A stretch of DNA of 5,855 bases, taken from positions 1-5,855 of the forward strand of contig CAIYQF010000238.1 of assembly GCA_903928325.1 (NCBI GenBank), read 5' to 3'. This document shows positions 1 to 5,855 of the stretch, piece after piece. Every line of letters starts with the position of its first letter. The first letter of the stretch is position 1. The position numbers were made by a program, and so were the translations under genes. This DNA comes from an uncultured beta proteobacterium. Its GTDB lineage: Bacteria > Pseudomonadota > Gammaproteobacteria > Burkholderiales > Burkholderiaceae_C. Under the pieces are notes generated by a model. It ran no database searches. It had not been told where the DNA came from and was given only the letters and a program-made list of their open reading frames with translations.

Positions 1-1
1 C

Positions 2-856
2 ATGGCCGACGCGCGCAGCTTCTCAGACGAACACATTCCGCTGCTGGAGCGCTGGACGCTCAAGAGCTATGCCGACTACCAAGCCGAATACGCCAAACGC
101 AAGCACGTGGCCGACGTGGTGGACGCCGCCATCTGGTGCGCCGCGCAGTACGACTTAGACATCGACGCCCTGCAAGAAGAAGGCAAAGACGCCGATGCCG
201 TCATCCGCACCGCCTTGCTGCTGGGTTTGAGCAAGCGCACCGAAATGCCAGACTGGCCCGCCTTTCACCAACTGATCACCGCGCTGCGCAAAAAATACGC
301 CTCTGGCGGCCAGCTGCCGCCGCTCGCCGTGCCCAAGGGCCTGCCCGCGCCCTGGCAGCCAGCGGTCGAAACCCTGCTTCAGTCCGTGCTGGCCGACTGG
401 CCGCGCACCATGGACGCCGCCGCCACACCCAAAAAGCTGTTCGCCCAAACACCCGCCTTTTTGGGCCGCTATTTTTGGCTGGACGACGCGCTGGCTGAAG
501 TTGATGACTACGAGCGCAGCGTATCCGCCACCTGGGCCAAAACCACCGGCGGCCATGAAGACGAGGGCTCGCTGCTCACGCTGCTGCTGTGCGTGGCCGC
601 TGGCAGCGCACCCAAAACGCTGCTCACCGAGAAAGCCGCCAGCACCCTGGTGCGCAAAATCCGCAAGTCCGGCCTGCAATCCGACGCCGCCGTGGCCTTT
701 GTGCAAGACCACGCCCCGGCGCAGTTTCAGGCCGACTATGTGACCATGTGGCAGTCCTTCCTGGAAGAAGCCCTGCCCACCCTGCGCAGCGACGCCGATT
801 ACGCTCTGCACGACGCCCTGGCGCTGCTGCGGCGGGAGTGCAATGTGGCGGCTTGA
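2..856 (+). CDS. Hypothetical soluble helical protein, 284 aa visible, 5' end uncertain
   Basis: I do not recognise this protein and assign no function. The frame is open for 284 codons from an ATG at the second base of the window to a TGA at 854-856. Because only one base precedes that ATG, it may be an internal Met of a longer protein, and no ribosome binding site can be judged. The product looks cytosolic and largely helical. It is rich in Ala, Leu, Asp and Trp, and has no signal peptide or clear membrane segment; the most hydrophobic run (residues 191-201, LLTLLLCVAAG) is short and lies in a charged context. A Pro-rich break at residues 105-119 suggests two helical parts, about 1-100 and 120-284. 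Codon use has the strong G/C third-position bias of the neighbouring genes, which favours this frame over the long antisense frame opposite it. It converges on the MOSC gene, with 50 bp between stops. Confidence is good that it is coding and low on everything else. Confidence 0.8.
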   Translation: MADARSFSDEHIPLLERWTLKSYADYQAEYAKRKHVADVVDAAIWCAAQYDLDIDALQEEGKDADAVIRTALLLGLSKRTEMPDWPAFHQLITALRKKYASGGQLPPLAVPKGLPAPWQPAVETLLQSVLADWPRTMDAAATPKKLFAQTPAFLGRYFWLDDALAEVDDYERSVSATWAKTTGGHEDEGSLLTLLLCVAAGSAPKTLLTEKAASTLVRKIRKSGLQSDAAVAFVQDHAPAQFQADYVTMWQSFLEEALPTLRSDADYALHDALALLRRECNVAA

Positions 857-900
857 GACGGTCGATGGACCTACTTGTCTGGCTGCGCCTCTTTGGCCGC

Positions 901-915
901 TTGCGCTCAGCGCAA
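901..915. repeat. Perfect 6-bp inverted repeat over the MOSC gene stop codon
   Basis: TTGCGC and GCGCAA flank a 3-base loop, TCA, which is the complement of the MOSC gene's TGA stop. It sits at the right end of the 857-906 gap between two convergent genes and could form a short stem in either transcript. No T-run follows on either strand, so it does not meet the pattern of an intrinsic terminator. A 6-bp stem of this kind can arise by chance in GC-rich DNA. I see no better terminator candidate in this junction. Confidence 0.35.
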
Positions 916-1488
916 ATGCTTGAACACCTTGGCCTGAAAACGCTCTGGAATGCTCGCCCGCCGGGGTCCGGGCACCAGGGTGCCAACGTCACCGGCTTGA
1001 ACGGTACCGGGTCGGTCGACCGCCAAGTAGAAGCCGCACAAGCCGGTCTGCGCCATTTGCTTGGACGCATGGTTAAAGCCCATAGACGCGTTGAATTTGA
1101 AGCAGGGTTCGCGCGGCTGGGTCACGCGCAGGGCGCAGTCGGCAAATTCCAGCGTGTCGCCCACCCACACATCGGCCTCTAGCAGGCCTTGCAGGGTCAG
1201 GTTTTCGCCCAAGGAGCCGGGCAAGAGCGCGTCGTCAATGCCGCCCAAGCCCGCGTCCTGTCTCGCCTGGCGCCAATAGGCGTAGTGCTCGTGCGGGTAG
1301 GCGTAAACGGCTTTTTCCAGCCCGCCGTGCACCGACAAGTCGGCCTGTTCGTCCACTTCCAGCCCCAGCGCGCCCACGCGCACCGGCCCGGCTACTGCTG
1401 TCTTGTGCATGGCTGATGGCACCAGGCGGTCATTGATCATCACCCGGCGCACCTTGGCCGCTTGCACGCCTATGAGCTGAAATTGCAT
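907..1488 (-). CDS. YiiM-type MOSC domain protein, 193 aa
   Basis: MOSC domains are beta-barrel modules that handle molybdenum cofactor or its sulfur. E. coli YiiM, the closest relative I recall, contributes to resistance to N-hydroxylated base analogues such as 6-hydroxylaminopurine. Family signatures visible here are VHGGLEKAVYAYPHEHY (53-69), GSLGENLTLQGL (91-102), TQPREPCFKFN (123-133) with the conserved Cys129, MAQTG (145-149) and DRPGTVQAGD (158-167). The matching E. coli stretch, SQPRSPCYKLN, is nearly the same. The protein stops soon after the barrel. It lacks the C-terminal three-helix '3-alpha' domain of the 224-residue E. coli YiiM and instead ends in a short basic tail. I chose the ATG at 1488 because GAGGA lies 6 bases upstream and homology begins there; an in-frame ATG at 1620 lies inside the upstream exonuclease gene. 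It follows the exonuclease stop by 11 bp, so the two are probably cotranscribed. The family call is secure, the substrate unknown. Confidence 0.93.
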   Translation of the reverse strand: MQFQLIGVQAAKVRRVMINDRLVPSAMHKTAVAGPVRVGALGLEVDEQADLSVHGGLEKAVYAYPHEHYAYWRQARQDAGLGGIDDALLPGSLGENLTLQGLLEADVWVGDTLEFADCALRVTQPREPCFKFNASMGFNHASKQMAQTGLCGFYLAVDRPGTVQAGDVGTLVPGPRRASIPERFQAKVFKHLR

Positions 1489-1494
1489 CTCTTT

Positions 1495-1499
1495 TCCTC
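1495..1499 (-). promoter_or_regulatory. Ribosome binding site of the MOSC gene
   Basis: GAGGA on the minus strand lies 6 bases before the ATG at 1488 and directly abuts the TGA stop (1502-1500) of the exonuclease gene. Its position decides the start of the MOSC gene and fits translational coupling within one transcript. Confidence 0.75.
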
Positions 1500-2645
1500 T
1501 CACAAAGTGCGGGGCGCAATTACGCCGGTACGCGCGGCGTACTTGCTCAGGGCGTCCACTTTTTCCACCATCACGCTGGCGCTGCGCTGGCCGTAGACCT
1601 TGGCTTTGAGCCACACGCATTCAGCCTCCAGTGCCGCCTCGTCGACCAGGCGGGTGTGCCAAACACGCAGTTCGGCGTTCCAACGGTAGGCGCGAGCCTT
1701 GAGCAGGTCTTTGGCGTCAAAGGGCGCGCCCGTGGCTTGCAGCCGGAAGAACGGGGTTTGCGCACCGGCCAGCAAACGGGCCATGGCGGTAGTTTCGGGC
1801 GTCGCGGGCAAGGGCGCGGCCAGCACCGCCAGTAAGGCGTGACAGTCCATCTCGGCCCGGTGGGCGTCATAGAACAGGCCCAAACCCTGGGCCAGCGCTT
1901 CGAGCTTGCTGGAGCTACGGCCCTGTGCCTTCCAGTCCAGGTCGGCAAACGAACAGGCCCAGGCGAAGTTGCGAAACAGGGGCAAGCGCGCTTCGCAAAA
2001 CGGGAGGTCGAAGCCGGCGTTGTGGGCAATTACCACGTCCACGTCGCGCATCAATGCGGCAATGCGCGCCTCGTCCAGGCGCTTGCCCGCCACGTCGGCG
2101 TCTGTAATGCCGGTGATCGCCATCGCCTCTTTGGGAATGGGCATGCCGGGGTCTTCCAGCTCGTCAAACACCTGCACGGACCCCACGGGCAAGCCGGTGG
2201 CCCGGTCCACGTCCACGCGCAGCAAGGCCAGTTCGATAATTTTGTCTTTGGCGTGGTCCAGACCGGTGGTTTCGGTGTCGAGCACCACCACGCGCACCAG
2301 GTCCTGGCCTTGGGCTGCGGGCCACAGCAGGCGTGGTTGCAAGCGACGCAGCACGCGGTAGTCCGGGTGGGCCTCCAGGGCTTGGGCCTGGGCTTCTAGG
2401 TCTTGCGGCACCCGGGCAGCGGTGCCGGGGTTGGGGGGAGAATCCAGCGAAGCAGCTACTTGGGCCGGAGCCCGGACCATTGCTTGGGGCGCTTGGGGCG
2501 CTTGGGTCCGCGCAGTTTTTGCGGGCCGTCCGGCGCGCGCCTTAGGGGCCGCAGGCGGCAGGGGCAGTTCGGGAAAAAGATCGGCGTTGGGGGATTCAGA
2601 AGTCAAAACGGCTACCTGGCGAGGTGAAAGAAAGAGTCGGGCCAT
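1500..2645 (-). CDS. DnaQ-like DEDDh 3'-5' exonuclease with C-terminal RW-type module, 381 aa
   Basis: This is a DEDDh-family exonuclease related to the epsilon proofreading subunit of DNA polymerase III. It should remove nucleotides from 3' ends using two metal ions. The catalytic set is complete: Asp123 and Glu125 in LDTETTGL (Exo I), Asp213 in AHNAGFD (Exo II), and His262 and Asp267 in HRAEMD (Exo III). The AMAITGIT stretch at 174-181 is also typical. Residues 1-80 are a Pro/Ala-rich, probably disordered extension carrying a short tandem repeat. After the exonuclease domain, residues 298-350 form a separate module with LKARAYRWNAELRVW (315-329). It resembles the LxARGxRW...KxW motif of small DUF5710-like modules; that naming is from memory. 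The extensions make it longer than epsilon (about 243 aa), so it is more likely an accessory repair or RNA/DNA-trimming enzyme than the replicative proofreader. No good Shine-Dalgarno sequence precedes the ATG at 2645, so the N-terminus is less certain than the domain. It is probably cotranscribed with the MOSC gene. Confidence 0.92.
   Translation of the reverse strand: MARLFLSPRQVAVLTSESPNADLFPELPLPPAAPKARAGRPAKTARTQAPQAPQAMVRAPAQVAASLDSPPNPGTAARVPQDLEAQAQALEAHPDYRVLRRLQPRLLWPAAQGQDLVRVVVLDTETTGLDHAKDKIIELALLRVDVDRATGLPVGSVQVFDELEDPGMPIPKEAMAITGITDADVAGKRLDEARIAALMRDVDVVIAHNAGFDLPFCEARLPLFRNFAWACSFADLDWKAQGRSSSKLEALAQGLGLFYDAHRAEMDCHALLAVLAAPLPATPETTAMARLLAGAQTPFFRLQATGAPFDAKDLLKARAYRWNAELRVWHTRLVDEAALEAECVWLKAKVYGQRSASVMVEKVDALSKYAARTGVIAPRTL
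2482..2508. repeat. Three tandem 9-bp units inside the exonuclease linker
   Basis: The unit GCTTGGGGC occurs at 2482-2490 and 2491-2499, with a third copy differing by one base at 2500-2508 (GCTTGGGTC). Read on the minus strand it encodes a repeated Gln-Ala-Pro. A unit of three codons can change copy number without shifting the frame, so the length of this disordered linker could vary between strains. Confidence 0.8.
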
Positions 2646-2746
2646 AAGCCATGCAAGCGCCGCCCCGATAAGCTTGGATTATTGCCCCTATCATGGCACC
2701 ACCACGGGCCGCAAGTGCCCCGCCACTAGACGCATCGCTAGCCACC
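2646..2746. promoter_or_regulatory. Divergent intergenic region between exonuclease and CoA-transferase genes
   Basis: Both flanking genes are transcribed away from this stretch, so it must hold the promoters of at least the exonuclease-MOSC pair and the CoA-transferase gene. Around 2670-2692 it is AT-richer than its surroundings. On the minus strand an AATAAT at 2683-2678 is one base from the -10 consensus, but nothing like TTGACA lies 16-18 bp upstream of it. On the plus strand TTGGAT at 2674-2679 resembles a -35 box, again without a matching -10. I see no operator palindrome. If the plus-strand gene instead starts at 2693, the region shrinks to 47 bp. Confidence 0.35.
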
Positions 2747-3664
2747 ATGAACGCATCCACACTCCCCACCGCCAAACCCCTGCGCCCCCTCAAAGGCGTG
2801 CGCATCGTTAGCCTGGCGCTCAATTTGCCAGGCCCGGCGGCGCTCATGCGCCTGCAAGCCATGGGCGCTACCTGCATCAAGCTGGAGCCGCCCGCCCCTG
2901 CCGCAGCCCCCACAGGCAGTTCGGGCGACCCCATGGGCCAGTACAACCCCCAGGCCTACGCCACCTTGCACCAGGGCGTCAAAACCCAGAGCGCGGACCT
3001 GAAAACCGCCGCTGGACAAAAAACGCTACACCGCGCGCTGGCCAAAGCCGATGTGCTAATCACCTCGTTTCGCCCCTCGGCCCTCAAAAAACTCGGCATC
3101 GACTGGGCCACGCTGCGCCACGCCTACCCCACCCTGTGCATGGTCGAAATCGTAGGCGCCCCCGGCGCGCGCGCCGAAGAACCCGGCCATGACCTGACCT
3201 ATCTGGCCGAAGCGGGCCTGGTCCATGGCCTGGACCTGCCGCCCACGCTGTACGCCGACATGGGCGGCTCGCTGATGGCCAGCGAAGCGGTGTTGCAAGC
3301 GCGCTTGGCGCAGCGCACAAGCGGCAAAGGCGTGCGCCTGCAAGTGGCCTTGTCAGACGCCGCCCATTACCTGGCCATGCCCCGCACCTGGGGCCTGACC
3401 ACGCCGGGTGCAGCCGTGGGTGGTGGCCACGCGGGTTACCGCGTGTACGCCTGCAAAAACGGCCGCGTGGCCGTGGCGGCGCTGGAGCCGCATTTCGCCA
3501 AATCGCTGTGCCAGCAAGCGGGGGTGGCGGACGCTAGCGTCAAGTCCATGATGGCGCCGTCCACCCATGCCGCCGTGGCGGCATTTTTGGCCCCCAAAAC
3601 CCGTGCGCAGCTCGATGCGCTGGGTGTGAAGCACGATATTCCGCTGTTTACGCTGGCTGGCTAA
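2747..3664 (+). CDS. Short CaiB/BaiF family protein of the alpha-methylacyl-CoA racemase type, 305 aa
   Basis: CaiB/BaiF proteins bind acyl-CoA esters and either transfer CoA or, in the alpha-methylacyl-CoA racemase (AMACR) branch, invert the 2-methyl centre. Family features here, numbered from the chosen start, are the opening PLKGVRIVSLALNLPGP (14-30), IKLEPP (44-49), ADVLITSFRPSALKKLG (101-117), PGHDLTYLAEAGL (146-158), YADMGG (169-174), SGKG (192-195) and VAALEPHF (243-250). Aligned by eye to human AMACR (His122, Asp152, Glu237), all three catalytic residues are present as His148, Asp171 and Glu247. Two things are odd. The usual GxGQ-x-GP loop before GHD is replaced by VGAPGARAEE. The protein also ends in HDIPLFTLAG, at the place equivalent to AMACR's DACVTPVLTF, so about 90 C-terminal residues of the family are missing. 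The start is uncertain: an in-frame ATG at 2693 would add 18 low-complexity residues, and neither ATG has a good ribosome binding site. It may be a racemase, a CoA-transferase or an inactive relative. Confidence 0.88.
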   Translation: MNASTLPTAKPLRPLKGVRIVSLALNLPGPAALMRLQAMGATCIKLEPPAPAAAPTGSSGDPMGQYNPQAYATLHQGVKTQSADLKTAAGQKTLHRALAKADVLITSFRPSALKKLGIDWATLRHAYPTLCMVEIVGAPGARAEEPGHDLTYLAEAGLVHGLDLPPTLYADMGGSLMASEAVLQARLAQRTSGKGVRLQVALSDAAHYLAMPRTWGLTTPGAAVGGGHAGYRVYACKNGRVAVAALEPHFAKSLCQQAGVADASVKSMMAPSTHAAVAAFLAPKTRAQLDALGVKHDIPLFTLAG

Positions 3665-3669
3665 ACCGC

Positions 3670-5855
3670 TTACCTGCCTGACGCGGGCTTGGCCTTGCGC
3701 CCAGCCTGCACCTTGGCTCCAGTCTCGCGCGGCGGCAAGCCGGTGTGCTGGGTCAGCATGCGGCCTTTTTGCGGAACCGCAGCTTTGGCAACGGCCTTGC
3801 CCACCGGCGTGCTGTTCTTCTTGCGCGCAGACTGGTAGGCGCCGTCACCCAGGGGCTGGAAGGTGGGGATGAGGTGGTGTTTGCCATTGCCCAACAGATC
3901 GGCGCGGCCCATGGCTTTGAGCGCCTCGCGCAACAGCGGCCAGTTGTTGGGGTCGTGGTAGCGCAAAAAGGCCTTGTGCAGGCGGCGGCGCTTTTCGCCG
4001 CGCACCACGTCCACGGTTTTCTCGTCGCTTTCGGCGGCGCGGTGGATTTTGCGCAAGGTGTTGCGCCCGCTGTGGTACATGGCCGTGGCGGTGGCCATGG
4101 GGCTGGGGTAAAAGGTTTGCACCTGGTCAGCGCGAAAGCCGTTTTTCTTCAGCCACACGGCCAGGTTCATCATGTCTTCGTCGGTGGTGCCCGGGTGGGC
4201 GGCGATGAAGTAGGGAATCAAAAACTGCTTTTTGCCCGCCTCGGCGCTGAACTTATCAAACAGGGTTTTGAACTTGTCATACGAGCCAATGCCCGGCTTC
4301 ATCATTTTGGACAGCGGGCCGGCCTCGGTGTGTTCGGGTGCGATCTTGAGGTAGCCGCCCACGTGGTGCTGCGCCAGCTCTTTGATGTATTCCGGGCTTT
4401 TGACGGCCAGGTCGTAGCGCAGGCCCGAGCCGATCAAAATCTTTTTGATGCCCTTGAGCGCGCGGCCCCGGCGGTACATCTTGATCAGCGGACCGTGGTC
4501 GGTAGTCAGGTTTTGGCACACGCCGGGGTAGACGCAGCTGGGTTTGCGGCAGGCCGCTTCAATCTCGGGGCTGCGGCAGCCCAGGCGGTACATATTGGCC
4601 GTGGGGCCGCCCAGGTCGGAAATGGTGCCGGTAAAGCCTTTGACCTTGTCGCGGATGTCTTCAATCTCTTTAATTACCGAGTCTTCCGAGCGGCTCTGGA
4701 TGATGCGGCCCTCATGCTCGGTAATCGAACAAAACGTGCAGCCACCAAAACAGCCGCGCATGATGTTGACGCTAAAGCGGATCATCTCCCAGGCCGGGAT
4801 TTTGGTGGCGCCGTCGTGGCTGCCGTTCTCGTCCGCGTAGCTGGGGTGCGGGCTGCGCGCGTAGGGCAGGTCAAACACCATGTCCATCTCGGCGGTGGTC
4901 AGCGGAATGGGCGGCGGCGTAATCCACACGTCGCGGGCGGTCACGCCTTCGCCGTGGGCTTGCACCAGGGCGCGCGCGTTGCCAGGGTTGGTTTCGAGGT
5001 GCAGCACGCGATTGGCGTGGGCGTAGAGCACCGGGTCGGCGCGCACTTGTTCGTAGCTGGGCAGGCGGATGACCGAGCGCTCCCGCGGTGGCACCTTGAG
5101 TTTAGCCTTGAGCGCGGGGTTGGCCACAAAAAGCATGGTTTGCGGCTGCGCGGGCAAGCTGGATGCTGCGGCGCTGGTCGAGCCCGACTTTTCAGCGGTC
5201 TGGGCCACTTGCTTGGCTTCGTCCTCTCGGGCGCAGGTGGCGCCGTTTTCGGCGGCCACTTCAGAGGTGGTGAGGTAAGGGTTCACGTGGGCTTCGACCC
5301 GGCCCGGCGCGTCCACACTGCTGGAATTGATCTCAAACCAGCCCTTGCCTGTTTCGTCATCCGGGCGGCGCACAAAGGCGGTGCCGCGCACGTCGGTGAT
5401 GTTCTGGACGGGCTCTTTGGCGGCCAGGCGGTGGGCGATTTCCACAATCGCGCGTTCGGCGTTGCCGTACAGCAGCAAGTCGCACTTGGCGTCCACCACG
5501 ATGGAGCGGCGCACTTTGTCGCTCCAGTAGTCGTAGTGGGCAATGCGGCGCAGGCTGCCTTCGATGCCGCCCAAAATCAGCGGCACGTCCTTGAAGGCTT
5601 CGCGGCAGCGCTGGCTGTAAACAATGGCGGCGCGGTCCGGTCGTTTGCCCGCCACGTCGCCCGGCGTGTAGGCGTCGTCACTGCGGATTTTGCGGTCCGC
5701 CGTATAGCGGTTGATCATCGAATCCATGTTGCCCGCGGTCACACCCCAAAACAGATTGGGCTTGCCCAAGGCCTTGAAGGCCTCGGCGCTGGTCCAGTCC
5801 GGCTGGGCGATGATGCCCACCCTGAATCCTTGGGCCTCCAACATGCGGCCAATCA
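3670..5855 (-). CDS. ygiQ: YgiQ family radical SAM protein (UPF0313), 5' end beyond the window
   Basis: YgiQ is a widespread radical SAM enzyme of unknown substrate. Numbered from the first visible Met (5844), residues 1 to about 330 are the family N-terminal domain, 355 to about 610 the radical SAM core, and 610-724 the C-terminal DUF3362-like part. The [4Fe-4S]/SAM motif is CFGGCTFC, with Cys365, Cys369 and Cys372, within a nearly invariant block (355-390). A second group, Cys423, Cys432, Cys437 and Cys443, also matches E. coli YgiQ as I recall it. The stretch 190-255 is a variable Ala/Ser/Glu-rich insert, and the last 50 residues form a basic, probably disordered tail. The frame stays open to the right edge, reading Ile-Gly-Arg before that Met. 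E. coli YgiQ (739 aa) has about 68 residues before the same MLEAQGF, so the visible Met is internal and the true start lies outside the window. The TAA stop is 5 bp from the convergent CoA-transferase stop. The family call is very secure. Confidence 0.97.
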   Translation of the reverse strand, partial: IGRMLEAQGFRVGIIAQPDWTSAEAFKALGKPNLFWGVTAGNMDSMINRYTADRKIRSDDAYTPGDVAGKRPDRAAIVYSQRCREAFKDVPLILGGIEGSLRRIAHYDYWSDKVRRSIVVDAKCDLLLYGNAERAIVEIAHRLAAKEPVQNITDVRGTAFVRRPDDETGKGWFEINSSSVDAPGRVEAHVNPYLTTSEVAAENGATCAREDEAKQVAQTAEKSGSTSAAASSLPAQPQTMLFVANPALKAKLKVPPRERSVIRLPSYEQVRADPVLYAHANRVLHLETNPGNARALVQAHGEGVTARDVWITPPPIPLTTAEMDMVFDLPYARSPHPSYADENGSHDGATKIPAWEMIRFSVNIMRGCFGGCTFCSITEHEGRIIQSRSEDSVIKEIEDIRDKVKGFTGTISDLGGPTANMYRLGCRSPEIEAACRKPSCVYPGVCQNLTTDHGPLIKMYRRGRALKGIKKILIGSGLRYDLAVKSPEYIKELAQHHVGGYLKIAPEHTEAGPLSKMMKPGIGSYDKFKTLFDKFSAEAGKKQFLIPYFIAAHPGTTDEDMMNLAVWLKKNGFRADQVQTFYPSPMATATAMYHSGRNTLRKIHRAAESDEKTVDVVRGEKRRRLHKAFLRYHDPNNWPLLREALKAMGRADLLGNGKHHLIPTFQPLGDGAYQSARKKNSTPVGKAVAKAAVPQKGRMLTQHTGLPPRETGAKVQAGRKAKPASGR

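Noticed and set aside
155..811. 218-codon open frame on the minus strand opposite the first gene
   Set aside because: Its product is Gly/Gln/His-rich without family motifs. It is an antisense shadow that stays open because of the GC-rich codon bias of the plus-strand gene.
589..1182. 197-codon plus-strand frame spanning the end of the first gene and the MOSC gene
   Set aside because: It crosses two real genes in the wrong frame, and its product is Arg/Ala-rich with no recognisable domain.
1489..1620. 44-residue N-terminal extension of the MOSC protein from an ATG at 1620
   Set aside because: It would overlap the exonuclease gene by over 100 bp, has no homology, and lies upstream of a well-placed GAGGA for the ATG at 1488.
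1839..2399. 186-codon plus-strand frame opposite the exonuclease
   Set aside because: It lies opposite the catalytic Exo I-III motifs of a clearly real gene. The Gly/Val/His-rich translation is typical of an antisense shadow.
2646..2692. Possible operator around the AAGCTT and ATAA/TTAT bases
   Set aside because: The pairing arms are only 4-6 bases and not extended, which is within chance expectation for this length.
2693..2746. 18-residue N-terminal extension of the CaiB/BaiF protein from an ATG at 2693
   Set aside because: The added residues are low-complexity Ala/Pro, lie outside the family domain and have no ribosome binding site. The start at 2747 also lacks a good site, so this is a preference and not proof.
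3661..3675. Possible terminator between the CoA-transferase and ygiQ stops
   Set aside because: Only 5 bp separate the stop codons, and I see no stem-loop followed by a T-run here on either strand.

Overview
The window is GC-rich (above 60% by eye), gene-dense chromosomal DNA. The close match of its largest gene to proteobacterial YgiQ, the GC-rich codon use and the general protein style suggest a betaproteobacterium, most likely Burkholderiales (Comamonadaceae-like). That placement is an inference from style and remembered family sequences, not from a marker gene. There is no tRNA, rRNA, CRISPR array, insertion sequence or phage gene. Almost every base lies in one of five coding regions.

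Layout from left to right. (1) A plus-strand gene of at least 284 codons for a soluble, helix-rich protein I do not recognise; its true start may lie left of the window. (2) It converges across about 50 bp on a minus-strand pair: a DnaQ-like DEDDh 3'-5' exonuclease (upstream), then 11 bp later a YiiM-type MOSC-domain protein (downstream) with a clear ribosome binding site in the junction. (3) A divergent intergenic stretch of about 50-100 bp, depending on which start is used, separates the exonuclease from a plus-strand gene of the CaiB/BaiF (class III CoA-transferase) family. This gene is of the alpha-methylacyl-CoA racemase type but unusually short. (4) That gene converges, with only 5 bp between stop codons, on a minus-strand ygiQ gene (radical SAM, UPF0313 family). 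ygiQ runs off the right edge and lacks roughly its first 65-70 codons.

The exonuclease and MOSC genes are probably one transcript. A plausible shared theme is nucleic-acid quality control: an exonuclease beside a molybdenum-cofactor-linked protein whose E. coli homologue detoxifies N-hydroxylated base analogues. This is inference from adjacency. The other genes show no obvious functional link to each other.

I see no convincing new multi-gene system here. The points most worth a second look are the racemase-like protein that keeps all three catalytic residues but lacks the family's C-terminal portion, the second four-cysteine cluster in YgiQ, the RW-type module at the C-terminus of the exonuclease, and the unrecognised first gene.
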